Assembly: GCA_002308235.1 (NCBI GenBank)
Contig: DBVS01000018.1
Location: 1-27,378 of the forward strand
DNA: 27,378 nt
Reading direction: 5' to 3'
Source of the DNA: Lachnospiraceae bacterium UBA1258
GTDB taxonomy: Bacteria > Bacillota > Clostridia > Lachnospirales > Lachnospiraceae
Below, in pieces: positions 15,660 through 23,241 of this stretch (within the stretch, counting starts at the first letter, position 1; every line of letters starts with the position of its first letter). Under the pieces are notes generated by a model that was not told the origin of the DNA, searched no databases, and saw only the letters and a program-made list of their open reading frames with translations. A program made the translations under genes and the position numbers.

Positions 15660-16664
15660 ATGATAGACGGTAAAAAAGTTCTTTTTTCCGGCATGCAGGC
15701 TACCGGTAATCTTACTTTGGGTAATTACGTGGGAGCGCTCAGAAACTGGATAACTCTTGCGGATGAATATGAATGCTTTTATTCGGTGGTCGATCTTCAT
15801 TCCATTACCGTACGACAGGACCCCGCAGAATTAAGGTCAAGAGCCAGAAAACTGCTTACTCTTTACATAGCTGCAGGTTTGGACCCCAAGAAAAACTGCA
15901 TATATTATCAGTCCCATGTAAGTGCACACGCAGAGCTTGCATGGATCCTTGACTGTTTCACATACATGGGTGAACTCAACAGAATGACCCAGTTTAAGGA
16001 TAAGTCCGCAAAGCACGCGGATAACATCAATGCGGGCCTTTATACTTATCCCGTGCTCATGGCTGCGGATATCCTTCTTTATCAGGCTGATGTGGTACCC
16101 GTAGGAAAGGACCAGCTTCAGCACCTTGAGATAACCCGTGATGTTGCCCAGCGTTTCAATGCGATCTACGGTGATGTGTTCACGATTCCCGAACCCTACA
16201 TAGGAAAGGTCGGAGCCAAGATCATGAGCCTTCAGGATCCTTCCAAGAAGATGAGCAAGTCAGATGAAAACTTAAATGCAAGCATTTATCTTATGGACGA
16301 CAGGGATACCGTAATCCGTAAGTTTAAACGTGCGGTAACGGATTCCGAGGGCGCAGTCAGATACAGAGACGAACAGCCCGGGATCAAAAACCTTATCGAT
16401 ATTTATTCCGTCTGCACCGGAAAAACTTCCGAAGAAGTTGAGAAGGAATTTGACGGTAAGGGGTATGGCGACTTCAAACTTGCCGTAGGTGAGGCTGTTG
16501 CAGACCTTCTTTGTCCTTTACAGGATCGTTTCCATGACCTTGAAAAGGATAAGGAATTCATCGATTCCGTTATAAAAGAAAATGCCGAAAAGGCAGGTTA
16601 TTATGCCGCCAAGACCTTGAGAAAGGTGCAAAAGAAGGTTGGCTTCCCCGAAAGAATCAGATAG
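15660..16664 (+). CDS. trpS: Tryptophanyl-tRNA synthetase
   Basis: Class I synthetase charging tRNA-Trp, active as a homodimer. The 334-residue length is typical of bacterial TrpRS. The N-terminal signature appears as SGMQATGNLTLGNYVGA (about 10-26, TLGN replacing the HIGH tetrad), and KMSKS is exact at 197-201. AGVDPKK-like and QVSAHAELAW-like family segments are present around 80-100 (AGLDPKKNC, SHVSAHAELAW). ATG 15660 has GGAGGT (15645-15650) 9 bases upstream. It has its own strong promoter, and potA follows after 15 bases, so polyamine transport genes may be read from the trpS promoter. Confidence 0.97.
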   Translation: MIDGKKVLFSGMQATGNLTLGNYVGALRNWITLADEYECFYSVVDLHSITVRQDPAELRSRARKLLTLYIAAGLDPKKNCIYYQSHVSAHAELAWILDCFTYMGELNRMTQFKDKSAKHADNINAGLYTYPVLMAADILLYQADVVPVGKDQLQHLEITRDVAQRFNAIYGDVFTIPEPYIGKVGAKIMSLQDPSKKMSKSDENLNASIYLMDDRDTVIRKFKRAVTDSEGAVRYRDEQPGIKNLIDIYSVCTGKTSEEVEKEFDGKGYGDFKLAVGEAVADLLCPLQDRFHDLEKDKEFIDSVIKENAEKAGYYAAKTLRKVQKKVGFPERIR

Positions 16665-16679
16665 AGGACAGGGTAAAAG

Positions 16680-18251
16680 ATGCGTAAATTAATCCAGTTT
16701 CAGAATATAATCAAAGAATTTGACGGCCAGCTTGTATTAAAGGGCATTAATCTTGACATTTACGAGAATGAGTTTGTAACGCTTCTCGGACCTTCGGGCT
16801 GCGGTAAAACAACGCTTCTTCGAATTCTCGGCGGTTTCCTTGAGCCCAATCAGGGAAAGGTTATATTTGACGATGAGGATATTACCAACGTTCCTCCGTA
16901 CAAAAGAGACTTAAACACCGTATTCCAGAAGTATGCGCTTTTTCCCCATATGAACGTATATGATAACATAGCCTTCGGTCTTCGTATCAAGAAAGAACCC
17001 GAAGATATCATAGCTCAGAAGGTTGCCCGTATGCTTAAACTGGTGGGACTTGAAGAGTACGGCAAACGCGGTGTAAATGAAATGTCCGGCGGACAGCAGC
17101 AGCGTGTTGCCATAGCAAGAGCGCTCGTAAATGAACCCAAGGTGTTGCTTCTTGATGAGCCTTTGGGTGCCCTTGATCTTAAACTCAGAAAGGAAATGCA
17201 GCACGAGCTTAAGAAGATTCAGCGAGAGGTGGGCATTACCTTCATTTATGTTACACACGATCAGGAAGAAGCACTTACCATGTCCGATAAGATCGTTGTA
17301 ATGAAAGCCGGAGAGATCCAGCAGATCGGAACTCCCACAGACATATATAATGAGCCCGTAAACAGATATGTTGCGAACTTCATCGGAGAAAGTAACATCG
17401 TTGACGGTATCATGCTTCAGGACTTCAAAGTCATGTTCGAAGACAAGGTCTTTGAATGTGTTGATGCGGGCTTTTCTCCCAATGAGTCCGTTGATGTGGT
17501 TATCCGTCCCGAGGACCTTGAGATCGTGGCTCCCCGTTCCGGTAACCTTAAGGGTATCGTTAAATCGGTACTTTTCAAGGGTGTTCATTACGAGACCATA
17601 GTCGAGACCAAATCCGGTACCGAAATCACGGTTAAAATGAACGTGTCCGAGGATAAGCCTGTTGTAAACGAGGCGGCGGGAGAGATGATGAGTGCCAATG
17701 ATTTCTACATCGACCTTTCGGACCTTGAAGAAATTAACAATGATTTCATCATAGCAAGAGCCGATGCTCAGGCCTGGAATCCCGAATCCGAGGAACGTAT
17801 TTCCATTCATTCTGTGGATTATTCCGTTAAGCCGGAATACGGCACATATCCCGTGACCTTTACGACACAGGCGGGTACTTCCGTTACGGTGAACATGATA
17901 ATCGAAGAGGAAAACCGTGTTGTTAATAAAGAATACGAGGAAGAAATCTTCGCCGTTAATTTCTTTAAGAATTCCGACGAAATTCAGGAAAGTATCGCCC
18001 TTGAAACGGACCTTAAGACCTGGGCAAACGCTTCGGCATGGAGTTTGGAAGACGGTTCTTTGGTTTCCATCACCGAAGTTGTTTACGATTTTGATCCCGC
18101 CACCATAGTTCCGGGTGTATATAACGTGACCTTCAAAACAGAAGGTTATGAATATAAGGTTGATACCACCAAGGAAACCTCAGTGGGTGATTCCGTAGGT
18201 CTTAAATTCGACAAAGAAGCGATCCACATCATGGAAAAGCAGAACTTTTAG
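16680..18251 (+). CDS. potA: Spermidine/putrescine ABC transporter ATPase with enlarged TOBE domain
   Basis: ATP-binding subunit of the PotABCD polyamine importer, acting on the cytoplasmic face of the membrane. The nucleotide-binding domain is complete: Walker A GPSGCGKTT (37-45), signature MSGGQQQRVA (135-144), Walker B LLLDEP (156-161) and switch H193 in THDQEEA. The regulatory TOBE domain starts normally (VIRPEDLEIV, then GIVKSVLFKGVHYETIVE, about 292-309) and ends normally (EGYEYKVDTT, then VGDSVGLKFDKEAIHIM, about 488-518). Between these lie about 177 extra residues made of two related units (310-395 and 396-486), so the protein has 523 residues against the usual 350-370. The frame is intact and flanking codon use looks ordinary. 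AGGG (about 16669-16673) serves the ATG. Confidence 0.95.
   Translation: MRKLIQFQNIIKEFDGQLVLKGINLDIYENEFVTLLGPSGCGKTTLLRILGGFLEPNQGKVIFDDEDITNVPPYKRDLNTVFQKYALFPHMNVYDNIAFGLRIKKEPEDIIAQKVARMLKLVGLEEYGKRGVNEMSGGQQQRVAIARALVNEPKVLLLDEPLGALDLKLRKEMQHELKKIQREVGITFIYVTHDQEEALTMSDKIVVMKAGEIQQIGTPTDIYNEPVNRYVANFIGESNIVDGIMLQDFKVMFEDKVFECVDAGFSPNESVDVVIRPEDLEIVAPRSGNLKGIVKSVLFKGVHYETIVETKSGTEITVKMNVSEDKPVVNEAAGEMMSANDFYIDLSDLEEINNDFIIARADAQAWNPESEERISIHSVDYSVKPEYGTYPVTFTTQAGTSVTVNMIIEEENRVVNKEYEEEIFAVNFFKNSDEIQESIALETDLKTWANASAWSLEDGSLVSITEVVYDFDPATIVPGVYNVTFKTEGYEYKVDTTKETSVGDSVGLKFDKEAIHIMEKQNF
17607..18137 (+). repeat. Protein-level tandem repeat inserted in PotA TOBE domain
   Basis: Two consecutive units of 86 and 91 codons align by eye. 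Unit 1 opens TKSGTEITVKMNVSEDKPVV and unit 2 opens TQAGTSVTVNMIIEEENRVV. Later they align as AWNPESEERISIHSVDYSV and AWSLEDGSLVSITEVVYDF, and they end GTYPVTFT and GVYNVTFK. The DNA of the two units is clearly diverged, so the duplication is old. Beta-strand alternation and the Y-V-T-F endings recall bacterial Ig-like folds, but that assignment is only a guess. Confidence 0.75.
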
Positions 18252-18265
18252 GAGAAGGACGGCAT

Positions 18266-19108
18266 ATGAAACAGTTTCGCAAAATGGTGTATCCGTACCT
18301 GATCTGGAGCACCGTGATGATTGCGGTTCCCATGCTTTTGATCTTGCTTTATGCATTTACATCCGAAGGCAATACGGTAACCAGATTTCTTTTCAGCTTA
18401 AAGAATTTCAAACGCTTCTTAACCGACAAAACCTTCCTTGACGTTTTGCTCCGGTCTCTTCGCATTGCCGTGGAGACTACGGTCATCTGTGTTCTTTTGG
18501 GGTATCCCACAGCCTACGTGATCGCAAAGTACACCGAGAAGGTTAAAATGCGCTGGGTACTTATCATTACTTTACCCACGTGGATAAATATGCTTGTCCG
18601 TACCTATGCATGGACGGGTATCTTACAGGAAGACGGCGTTATAAACAGCATTCTCGGAGCATTCGGCATCAGACCCGTGGCCTTTATGTACACGGATTTT
18701 GCCGTAATTCTCGGTATGGTATATAATTTTTTGCCCTTTATGGTAATTCAGATCTATACCAGCCTTACCAAGATGGATTACAGCCTCATTGAGGCCGCCA
18801 GCGACCTTGGCGCAAATCCCCGCAAATGCTTTACAAAGGTGACCCTGCCCCTGTCAATGCCCGGAGTTATCAGCGGAATAACACTTGTATTCCTGCCTTC
18901 GGTTTCAAGTTTCTGCATTCCCAGAATGCTTGGCGGCGGTTCTTATGTTATGGTCGGTACCATCATAGAATCCCAGTTTCTGACCGCAGGCGACTGGAAT
19001 TTCGGAAGTGCCATATCGCTTATCATGGCTATCATAATCATGATCTCCATGTATATTACGCGTAAGGTTGATAAGGGAGAAAAAATGGAAGGAGCGACTC
19101 AGTCATGA
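18266..19108 (+). CDS. potB: Spermidine/putrescine ABC transporter permease PotB
   Basis: Integral membrane subunit of the polyamine importer, 280 residues with about six hydrophobic segments, starting with LIWSTVMIAVPMLLILLYAF near residue 12. The cytoplasmic EAA loop that docks on PotA reads EAASDLGANPRKCFTKVTLP (176-195) and is followed by SMPGVISG, as in binding-protein-dependent permeases. ATG 18266 is preceded by GGAGAAGG (18251-18258), which overlaps the last base of the potA stop. The 3' end overlaps potC by 4 bases (ATGA), typical of coupled translation of the two permeases. Confidence 0.95.
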   Translation: MKQFRKMVYPYLIWSTVMIAVPMLLILLYAFTSEGNTVTRFLFSLKNFKRFLTDKTFLDVLLRSLRIAVETTVICVLLGYPTAYVIAKYTEKVKMRWVLIITLPTWINMLVRTYAWTGILQEDGVINSILGAFGIRPVAFMYTDFAVILGMVYNFLPFMVIQIYTSLTKMDYSLIEAASDLGANPRKCFTKVTLPLSMPGVISGITLVFLPSVSSFCIPRMLGGGSYVMVGTIIESQFLTAGDWNFGSAISLIMAIIIMISMYITRKVDKGEKMEGATQS

Positions 19109-19914
19109 AAAAGAAAAAGAAGATCGGCTCCGGAATATTTATGGGTCTGATAGTGCTGTTTCTTTATGCGCCCATATTGTACACCATTGTTTTTTCCTTT
19201 AACGAAGGCAAATCCCTTACGAAGTTTACGGGATTTTCTCTTAAATGGTATTCAAAGATGTTTGCCAACAATACCATGATGGAAGCGCTTTTTTACACCA
19301 TAGCCTGCGCAGTTCTTGCGACGGCGATTTCAACGGTGGTGGGAACGATTACGGCCATAGGCCTTTCAAAATCAAGAAAGGTTCTTAAAAACATTGTGGA
19401 ACAGGTTAACGAACTTCCGATCATGAACCCGGAAATCGTAACCGCCATCGGACTTTTGATGCTTTTCAGCGCAATTCACATAGAGAAGGGCTTCTTTACA
19501 ATGCTCTTAGCTCACATTATGTTTTGCGTGCCTTATGTTATCTTAAGCGTCATGCCGAAACTGCGTACCCTTAATCCGAATCTGGCGGAAGCCGCCATGG
19601 ATCTGGGAGCAACACCCTTTAAGGCCCTTACAAAGGTTATCGTTCCCCAGTGTATGCCCGGTATCATTTCGGGAGCTTTGATTGCGTTTACAATGTCCTT
19701 TGATGACTTTGTAATATCATATTTTGTAACGGGAAACGGCGTAAGCAATATTTCGATCCTCGTTTACACCGAGTCAAGGCGAGTCAATCCGTCGATCAAT
19801 GCTTTGTCGACGCTTATTGTCCTGATCATTACCGTTTCGCTTGTTTTAGTGAATATTATCCCCCAGCTGGTTGCACGTAAAAACGGCAAATCGGCCGGAG
19901 TGGAGAATATATAG
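19105..19914 (+). CDS. potC: Spermidine/putrescine ABC transporter permease PotC
   Basis: Second membrane subunit of the polyamine importer, 269 residues. Hydrophobic segments begin at about residue 9 (IFMGLIVLFLYAPILYTIVF). The EAA loop reads EAAMDLGATPFKALTKVIVP and is followed by QCMPGIISG; FDDFVISYFVTG further on is characteristic of PotC. It starts at ATG 19105, overlapping the potB stop by 4 bases, with GGAAGGAG (about 19087-19094) upstream. The potD start follows 17 bases after its stop. Confidence 0.95.
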   Translation: MKKKKKIGSGIFMGLIVLFLYAPILYTIVFSFNEGKSLTKFTGFSLKWYSKMFANNTMMEALFYTIACAVLATAISTVVGTITAIGLSKSRKVLKNIVEQVNELPIMNPEIVTAIGLLMLFSAIHIEKGFFTMLLAHIMFCVPYVILSVMPKLRTLNPNLAEAAMDLGATPFKALTKVIVPQCMPGIISGALIAFTMSFDDFVISYFVTGNGVSNISILVYTESRRVNPSINALSTLIVLIITVSLVLVNIIPQLVARKNGKSAGVENI

Positions 19915-19931
19915 GAGGTTTAGAAAGAAAC

Positions 19932-20993
19932 ATGAAGAAGAAAAACATTTTAATCGCCGCAGTGATGGCGCTCTTTGTCTTTTGTATGGCAGGCTGCGGC
20001 AGCAAGGAGAAGCTTAAGATTTATCTTCCAGGCGAATACATGAGTGACGATCTGATTCCCAACTTCGAGAAGAAATACAACGTTAAAGTTGATGTAGAGC
20101 TTTTTGATTCAAACGAAATGATGTACACAAAGGTTATGGCCGGCGGAAAATATGATGTGCTCATTCCTTCCGACTACATGATCGAGAGACTTATTAAAGA
20201 AGATTACCTTCAGAAACTTGATACTTCAAAGCTTACCAACTATTCCAAGATTGTTTCAGACATTAAAAAAGCACCCTACAACGGATACGATCCGGAGGCT
20301 GCTTATTCGGTTCCTTATTTCTGGGGCACCGTAGGTATTGTTTACAATTCAGAGACCGTACCTTCCGCCGAAGTGGAAGGGAAGGGCTTCGGTATCATGA
20401 AGGATACCAAATATGCAGGTAAGATCTACATGTACGACAGCGAAAGAGACAGCTTTATGATCGCTTTCAAGGATTTGGGATATTCCATGAACACTTCCGA
20501 TGAAAACGAGATCATGGCAGCTTACGACTGGCTTGTAGAGCTTAATACCACCATGAGCCCCACCACAGTAACCGACGAGGTTATCGACGGAATGGCTCAG
20601 GGCAGAAAAGATCTTGCCATCGTTTACAGCGGTGATGCCGCATATATTCTTTCCGAAAACGAAAAGATGAGATATTACACACCTTCTTACGGAACCAACG
20701 TATGGGTTGATGCAATGGTCATTCCTCAAAATGCGGCAAATGTCGATCTTGCTTATAAGTTCATCGACTATGTAATCAGCTACGATGCAGCCATGAGCAA
20801 CACCGAGGCTGTCGGATATGCATCCGTAAACAGCGATGTTCTTGCCGAAGTAACCAAAGAAGGCGGTATGTACGACGGAAACGAAGCTTACATTCCCAGA
20901 ACCGGTTATGACAAGGACGAAGTCTTCACCGATAACGAGTTCTTGAGAAAGAAGCTTTCCGAGCTTTGGATCAAGGTTAAGGCTAGTCAGTAA
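19932..20993 (+). CDS. potD: Spermidine/putrescine-binding lipoprotein PotD
   Basis: Extracellular solute-binding subunit that captures polyamine and delivers it to PotBC. The 353-residue precursor has a lysine-rich start, a hydrophobic core and a lipobox MAGC with the lipidated Cys at position 22, so it should be anchored to the outer face of the membrane. Typical PotD segments follow: LKIYLPGEYM, FEKKYNVKVDVELFDSNEMM, YDVLIPSDYMIERLI, VPYFWGTVGIVYN and IVYSGDAAYI. AGGAGGT (19913-19919), overlapping the potC stop, is 12 bases before the ATG. The 3' end overlaps the convergent lactonase gene by 11 bases. Confidence 0.96.
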   Translation: MKKKNILIAAVMALFVFCMAGCGSKEKLKIYLPGEYMSDDLIPNFEKKYNVKVDVELFDSNEMMYTKVMAGGKYDVLIPSDYMIERLIKEDYLQKLDTSKLTNYSKIVSDIKKAPYNGYDPEAAYSVPYFWGTVGIVYNSETVPSAEVEGKGFGIMKDTKYAGKIYMYDSERDSFMIAFKDLGYSMNTSDENEIMAAYDWLVELNTTMSPTTVTDEVIDGMAQGRKDLAIVYSGDAAYILSENEKMRYYTPSYGTNVWVDAMVIPQNAANVDLAYKFIDYVISYDAAMSNTEAVGYASVNSDVLAEVTKEGGMYDGNEAYIPRTGYDKDEVFTDNEFLRKKLSELWIKVKASQ

Positions 20994-22038
20994 GTTCCTT
21001 GAAAATAATGCAGTTGGGCTTTTCGATTTTCATTTCGGGCCCGTTCATGACAAGCGTACCGTTCTTTAAATCGACGGCAAAGAACGTCATGGTATTTGAT
21101 TCATGATTAAGGGAAACCAGATATTTGTCGTTGGGGAAGAGGGTGGCATCCTTGGGATATTCGCCGCTTACCGGAAGACAGAGCAGTTTCTTAAGAGTAC
21201 CGTCCTTTTCGATTTCAAATACGGTTGCGCTGTTGTCGCCTGCATTTGTTGAAACCACATATTTATAATCGGCGGAAATGTTAAGAGCGCTGGCCGCCGA
21301 TCCCGATGCATGATAATCATTGAGGGTGGAGACAGTCTGGATCTTTTCAAAGACCGGATTGCCTTCACCTCTGTTTTCATAGGAATAAACATCGATATAA
21401 CATTTAAGTTCGTGAACGATATAGAGAGTTTTTCCGTCCTTGGAGAATTTAATATGTCTGGGAGCGGATTCCTGTTCGCTTCTGATGATGTCGCAGAGCT
21501 TTAGCTTGCCGGTTGTATGGTCCAGGGAATAAACGTTAACGTGATCCATTCCGAGGTCTGCAGCCAGGAGATATTCATCATCTCTGGTCATTTTTACGCA
21601 GTTTACGTGGGGATGGAAGTTTCTGTCCGCGACGATACCCATTCCCTTTAAGTAGATCTCATCGGTTATTTCGCCGACGGATCCGTCGGTATTTACCTTT
21701 AAAGCGGTGATCTTTCCGTCATGGTAGCCCGCAACGAAAAGAAATTTGTCGTCATAACTGGTTGAAAGGTAGCATCCCCGCATACCGTTAATGGACATTG
21801 AATTGAGAGTCTTGAGGGTACCGTCCTTAAGGATCTTGTAACTCTCGACTCCGGCGTCGGTTATGGAATAAAGGAATTTCTGATTATGCGAAATCGTAAC
21901 ATAAGAGGAGTTTGAAACGAGAACTCTGTCTTTTTCTTTAAAGCGTCCTTTGTTTAAATCCACATCATATATGGAAATGCCGAATTTGTCCCCCTGTGTG
22001 TAACTCGAAACGTATGCGACGTACTTTTTGCTCTGCAT
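20983..22038 (-). CDS. Lactonase-family beta-propeller protein (possible 6-phosphogluconolactonase)
   Basis: A 351-residue cytoplasmic protein of the seven-bladed beta-propeller lactonase family (YbhE/YkgB type). Family landmarks are HPHVNCVKMTRDDEYLLAADLGMD-like text around residues 150-170 (FHPHVNCV and LLAADLGMDHVNVY), APRHIKFSKDGKTLYIVHEL (about 199-218) and repeated blade segments such as ISADYKYVVSTN. Some members hydrolyse 6-phosphogluconolactone in the pentose phosphate pathway; others have no proven activity, so the enzyme name is tentative. No zwf or gnd neighbour is present. The start codon (22038-22036) has AAGGAGG (22050-22044) 5 bases upstream. It is convergent with potD and divergent from the VanY-type gene. 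Confidence 0.88.
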   Translation of the reverse strand: MQSKKYVAYVSSYTQGDKFGISIYDVDLNKGRFKEKDRVLVSNSSYVTISHNQKFLYSITDAGVESYKILKDGTLKTLNSMSINGMRGCYLSTSYDDKFLFVAGYHDGKITALKVNTDGSVGEITDEIYLKGMGIVADRNFHPHVNCVKMTRDDEYLLAADLGMDHVNVYSLDHTTGKLKLCDIIRSEQESAPRHIKFSKDGKTLYIVHELKCYIDVYSYENRGEGNPVFEKIQTVSTLNDYHASGSAASALNISADYKYVVSTNAGDNSATVFEIEKDGTLKKLLCLPVSGEYPKDATLFPNDKYLVSLNHESNTMTFFAVDLKNGTLVMNGPEMKIEKPNCIIFKELTD

Positions 22039-22096
22039 ATGAGCCTCCTTGGATTGAAAATGTCCGAAAACGACATAGACTTTTTAAACTTAGTAT

Positions 22097-22105
22097 ATTA
22101 TAACA
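22097..22105 (-). promoter_or_regulatory. Extended -10 promoter for the lactonase gene
   Basis: On the minus strand TGTTATAAT (22105-22097) is a perfect extended -10 element; the -35 region is weak. It gives a leader of about 50 bases. The wider element TGTGTTATAATATA is repeated in inverted orientation at 22141-22154 in front of the divergent gene. Confidence 0.6.
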
Positions 22106-22142
22106 CAAAAGTATAAATTTATTATGTACAAGAAAATAAATG

Positions 22143-22151
22143 TGTTATAGT
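22143..22151 (+). promoter_or_regulatory. Extended -10 promoter for the VanY-type gene
   Basis: TGTTATAGT (TG at 22143-22144, TATAGT at 22146-22151) is an extended -10 element with no strong -35. Transcription should begin near 22158, which places the GTG at 22156 at or before the start and supports TTG 22192 as the true start codon. Confidence 0.55.
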
Positions 22152-22191
22152 ATAAGTGCGAAAATTTGAACTGATACTATGGGGATATGTT

Positions 22192-23229
22192 TTGAAGAAA
22201 ACTTTCAGAGAAAGGGCGGTTTTTACTGCCGCCAAAGTAACTAAAAAATGCAGCCTTTTAAAGCCCTTGGTTTTCCTGATCCTGGGAATCGTACTGGGGG
22301 TCTTGGCTCTTTTGCGCTATTTTGCCGCAAACGGTAAGAAATATATTACCGCATCGCTTGTTCTTGTATTTTTCTTTATGTGCTCAAGCTTTACCAAGGC
22401 AGGGAGTTTGACGGATAATGATATATACCTTGATTCCGCAAAATTGGAAGATACGGTTGATGCCGCGGATATCACACCCATTACAGAGGAGGTTATTCAG
22501 TCCACTGTGCCCATCGATGTATCCGAAGATACGGAAGAAGAAGGCTTTCTTGTTGATATCGATGCGGAAATAGCGAAAGAGATTGACGGGGAAAGCTTCT
22601 CGATAAAGGACGTTGAGATCAAACACGATTACACGGACGAAGCAGACACTTCAGCCTTTGATAAGAATGCCTGGTATCTTATTCTTGTAAATAAGACCCA
22701 TCCGATACCGGATGATTATGAGGTACCACTTGCGACCATCACCGGAAACATGCAATGCGACAAGCGGGTGCTCGGACCACTTCTTGATATGTTAAATGCC
22801 GCAAATTCCCAGGGAATCGGCCTTTATGTCACATCGCCTTACAGAAGCGGTTATCTGCAGAACGTGCTTTTTACGAGACGTATCAAAGTTTTGATGAACG
22901 ACTACGGCTATTCATACATGGATGCCTATAAATCCGTATCAAGAAAGGTCATTGTTCCCGGTACTTCCGAGCATCAGCTTGGAATGTGTTTTGATATCGT
23001 AACGGGTTATCACTCGACACTGGACTACGAATTCGGCGATACTCCCGCAGGAATATGGCTCAGAAAGCACTGCGCCGAATACGGCTTTATCTTAAGATAT
23101 CCCAGGGGCAAAGAAAGCATTACGGGTATCGAGTATGAACCCTGGCATTTCAGATACGTTGGTGTGGAGGCTGCGCAGTACATTATGGAGCACGGCCTTA
23201 CCCTTGAAGAATTCCTTGAAGAACTTTGA
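22192..23229 (+). CDS. VanY-type D-alanyl-D-alanine carboxypeptidase (M15B), membrane-anchored
   Basis: Zinc peptidase that trims the terminal D-Ala from peptidoglycan stem peptides outside the cell. The C-terminal domain (about 165-345) has the M15B ligands H261 and D268 in SEHQLGMCFDI, and H319 in EPWHFRYVG with catalytic E316; TSPYRSGYLQ (214-223) is the typical substrate-site segment. Two hydrophobic stretches (about 24-43 and 50-70) anchor it, and an acidic, low-complexity linker (about 75-150) spans towards the wall. I prefer TTG 22192 (GGGGAT 5 bases upstream) to GTG 22156, which coincides with the expected transcription start. No vancomycin-resistance genes are nearby, so this is a housekeeping wall enzyme. 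tgt follows after 12 bases. Confidence 0.88.
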   Translation: MKKTFRERAVFTAAKVTKKCSLLKPLVFLILGIVLGVLALLRYFAANGKKYITASLVLVFFFMCSSFTKAGSLTDNDIYLDSAKLEDTVDAADITPITEEVIQSTVPIDVSEDTEEEGFLVDIDAEIAKEIDGESFSIKDVEIKHDYTDEADTSAFDKNAWYLILVNKTHPIPDDYEVPLATITGNMQCDKRVLGPLLDMLNAANSQGIGLYVTSPYRSGYLQNVLFTRRIKVLMNDYGYSYMDAYKSVSRKVIVPGTSEHQLGMCFDIVTGYHSTLDYEFGDTPAGIWLRKHCAEYGFILRYPRGKESITGIEYEPWHFRYVGVEAAQYIMEHGLTLEEFLEEL

Positions 23230-23241
23230 TCGGAGAAGGAT

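Noticed and set aside
16911..17810. Antisense open frame of 299 codons opposite potA
   Set aside because: potA is unambiguous on the + strand; the antisense product has no recognisable motif and looks like a translation of reverse-complemented common codons.
22156..22191. GTG 22156 as start of the VanY-type gene
   Set aside because: It lies 5 bases after a TATAGT -10 element, near or before the transcription start, and has no Shine-Dalgarno; TTG 22192 has one.
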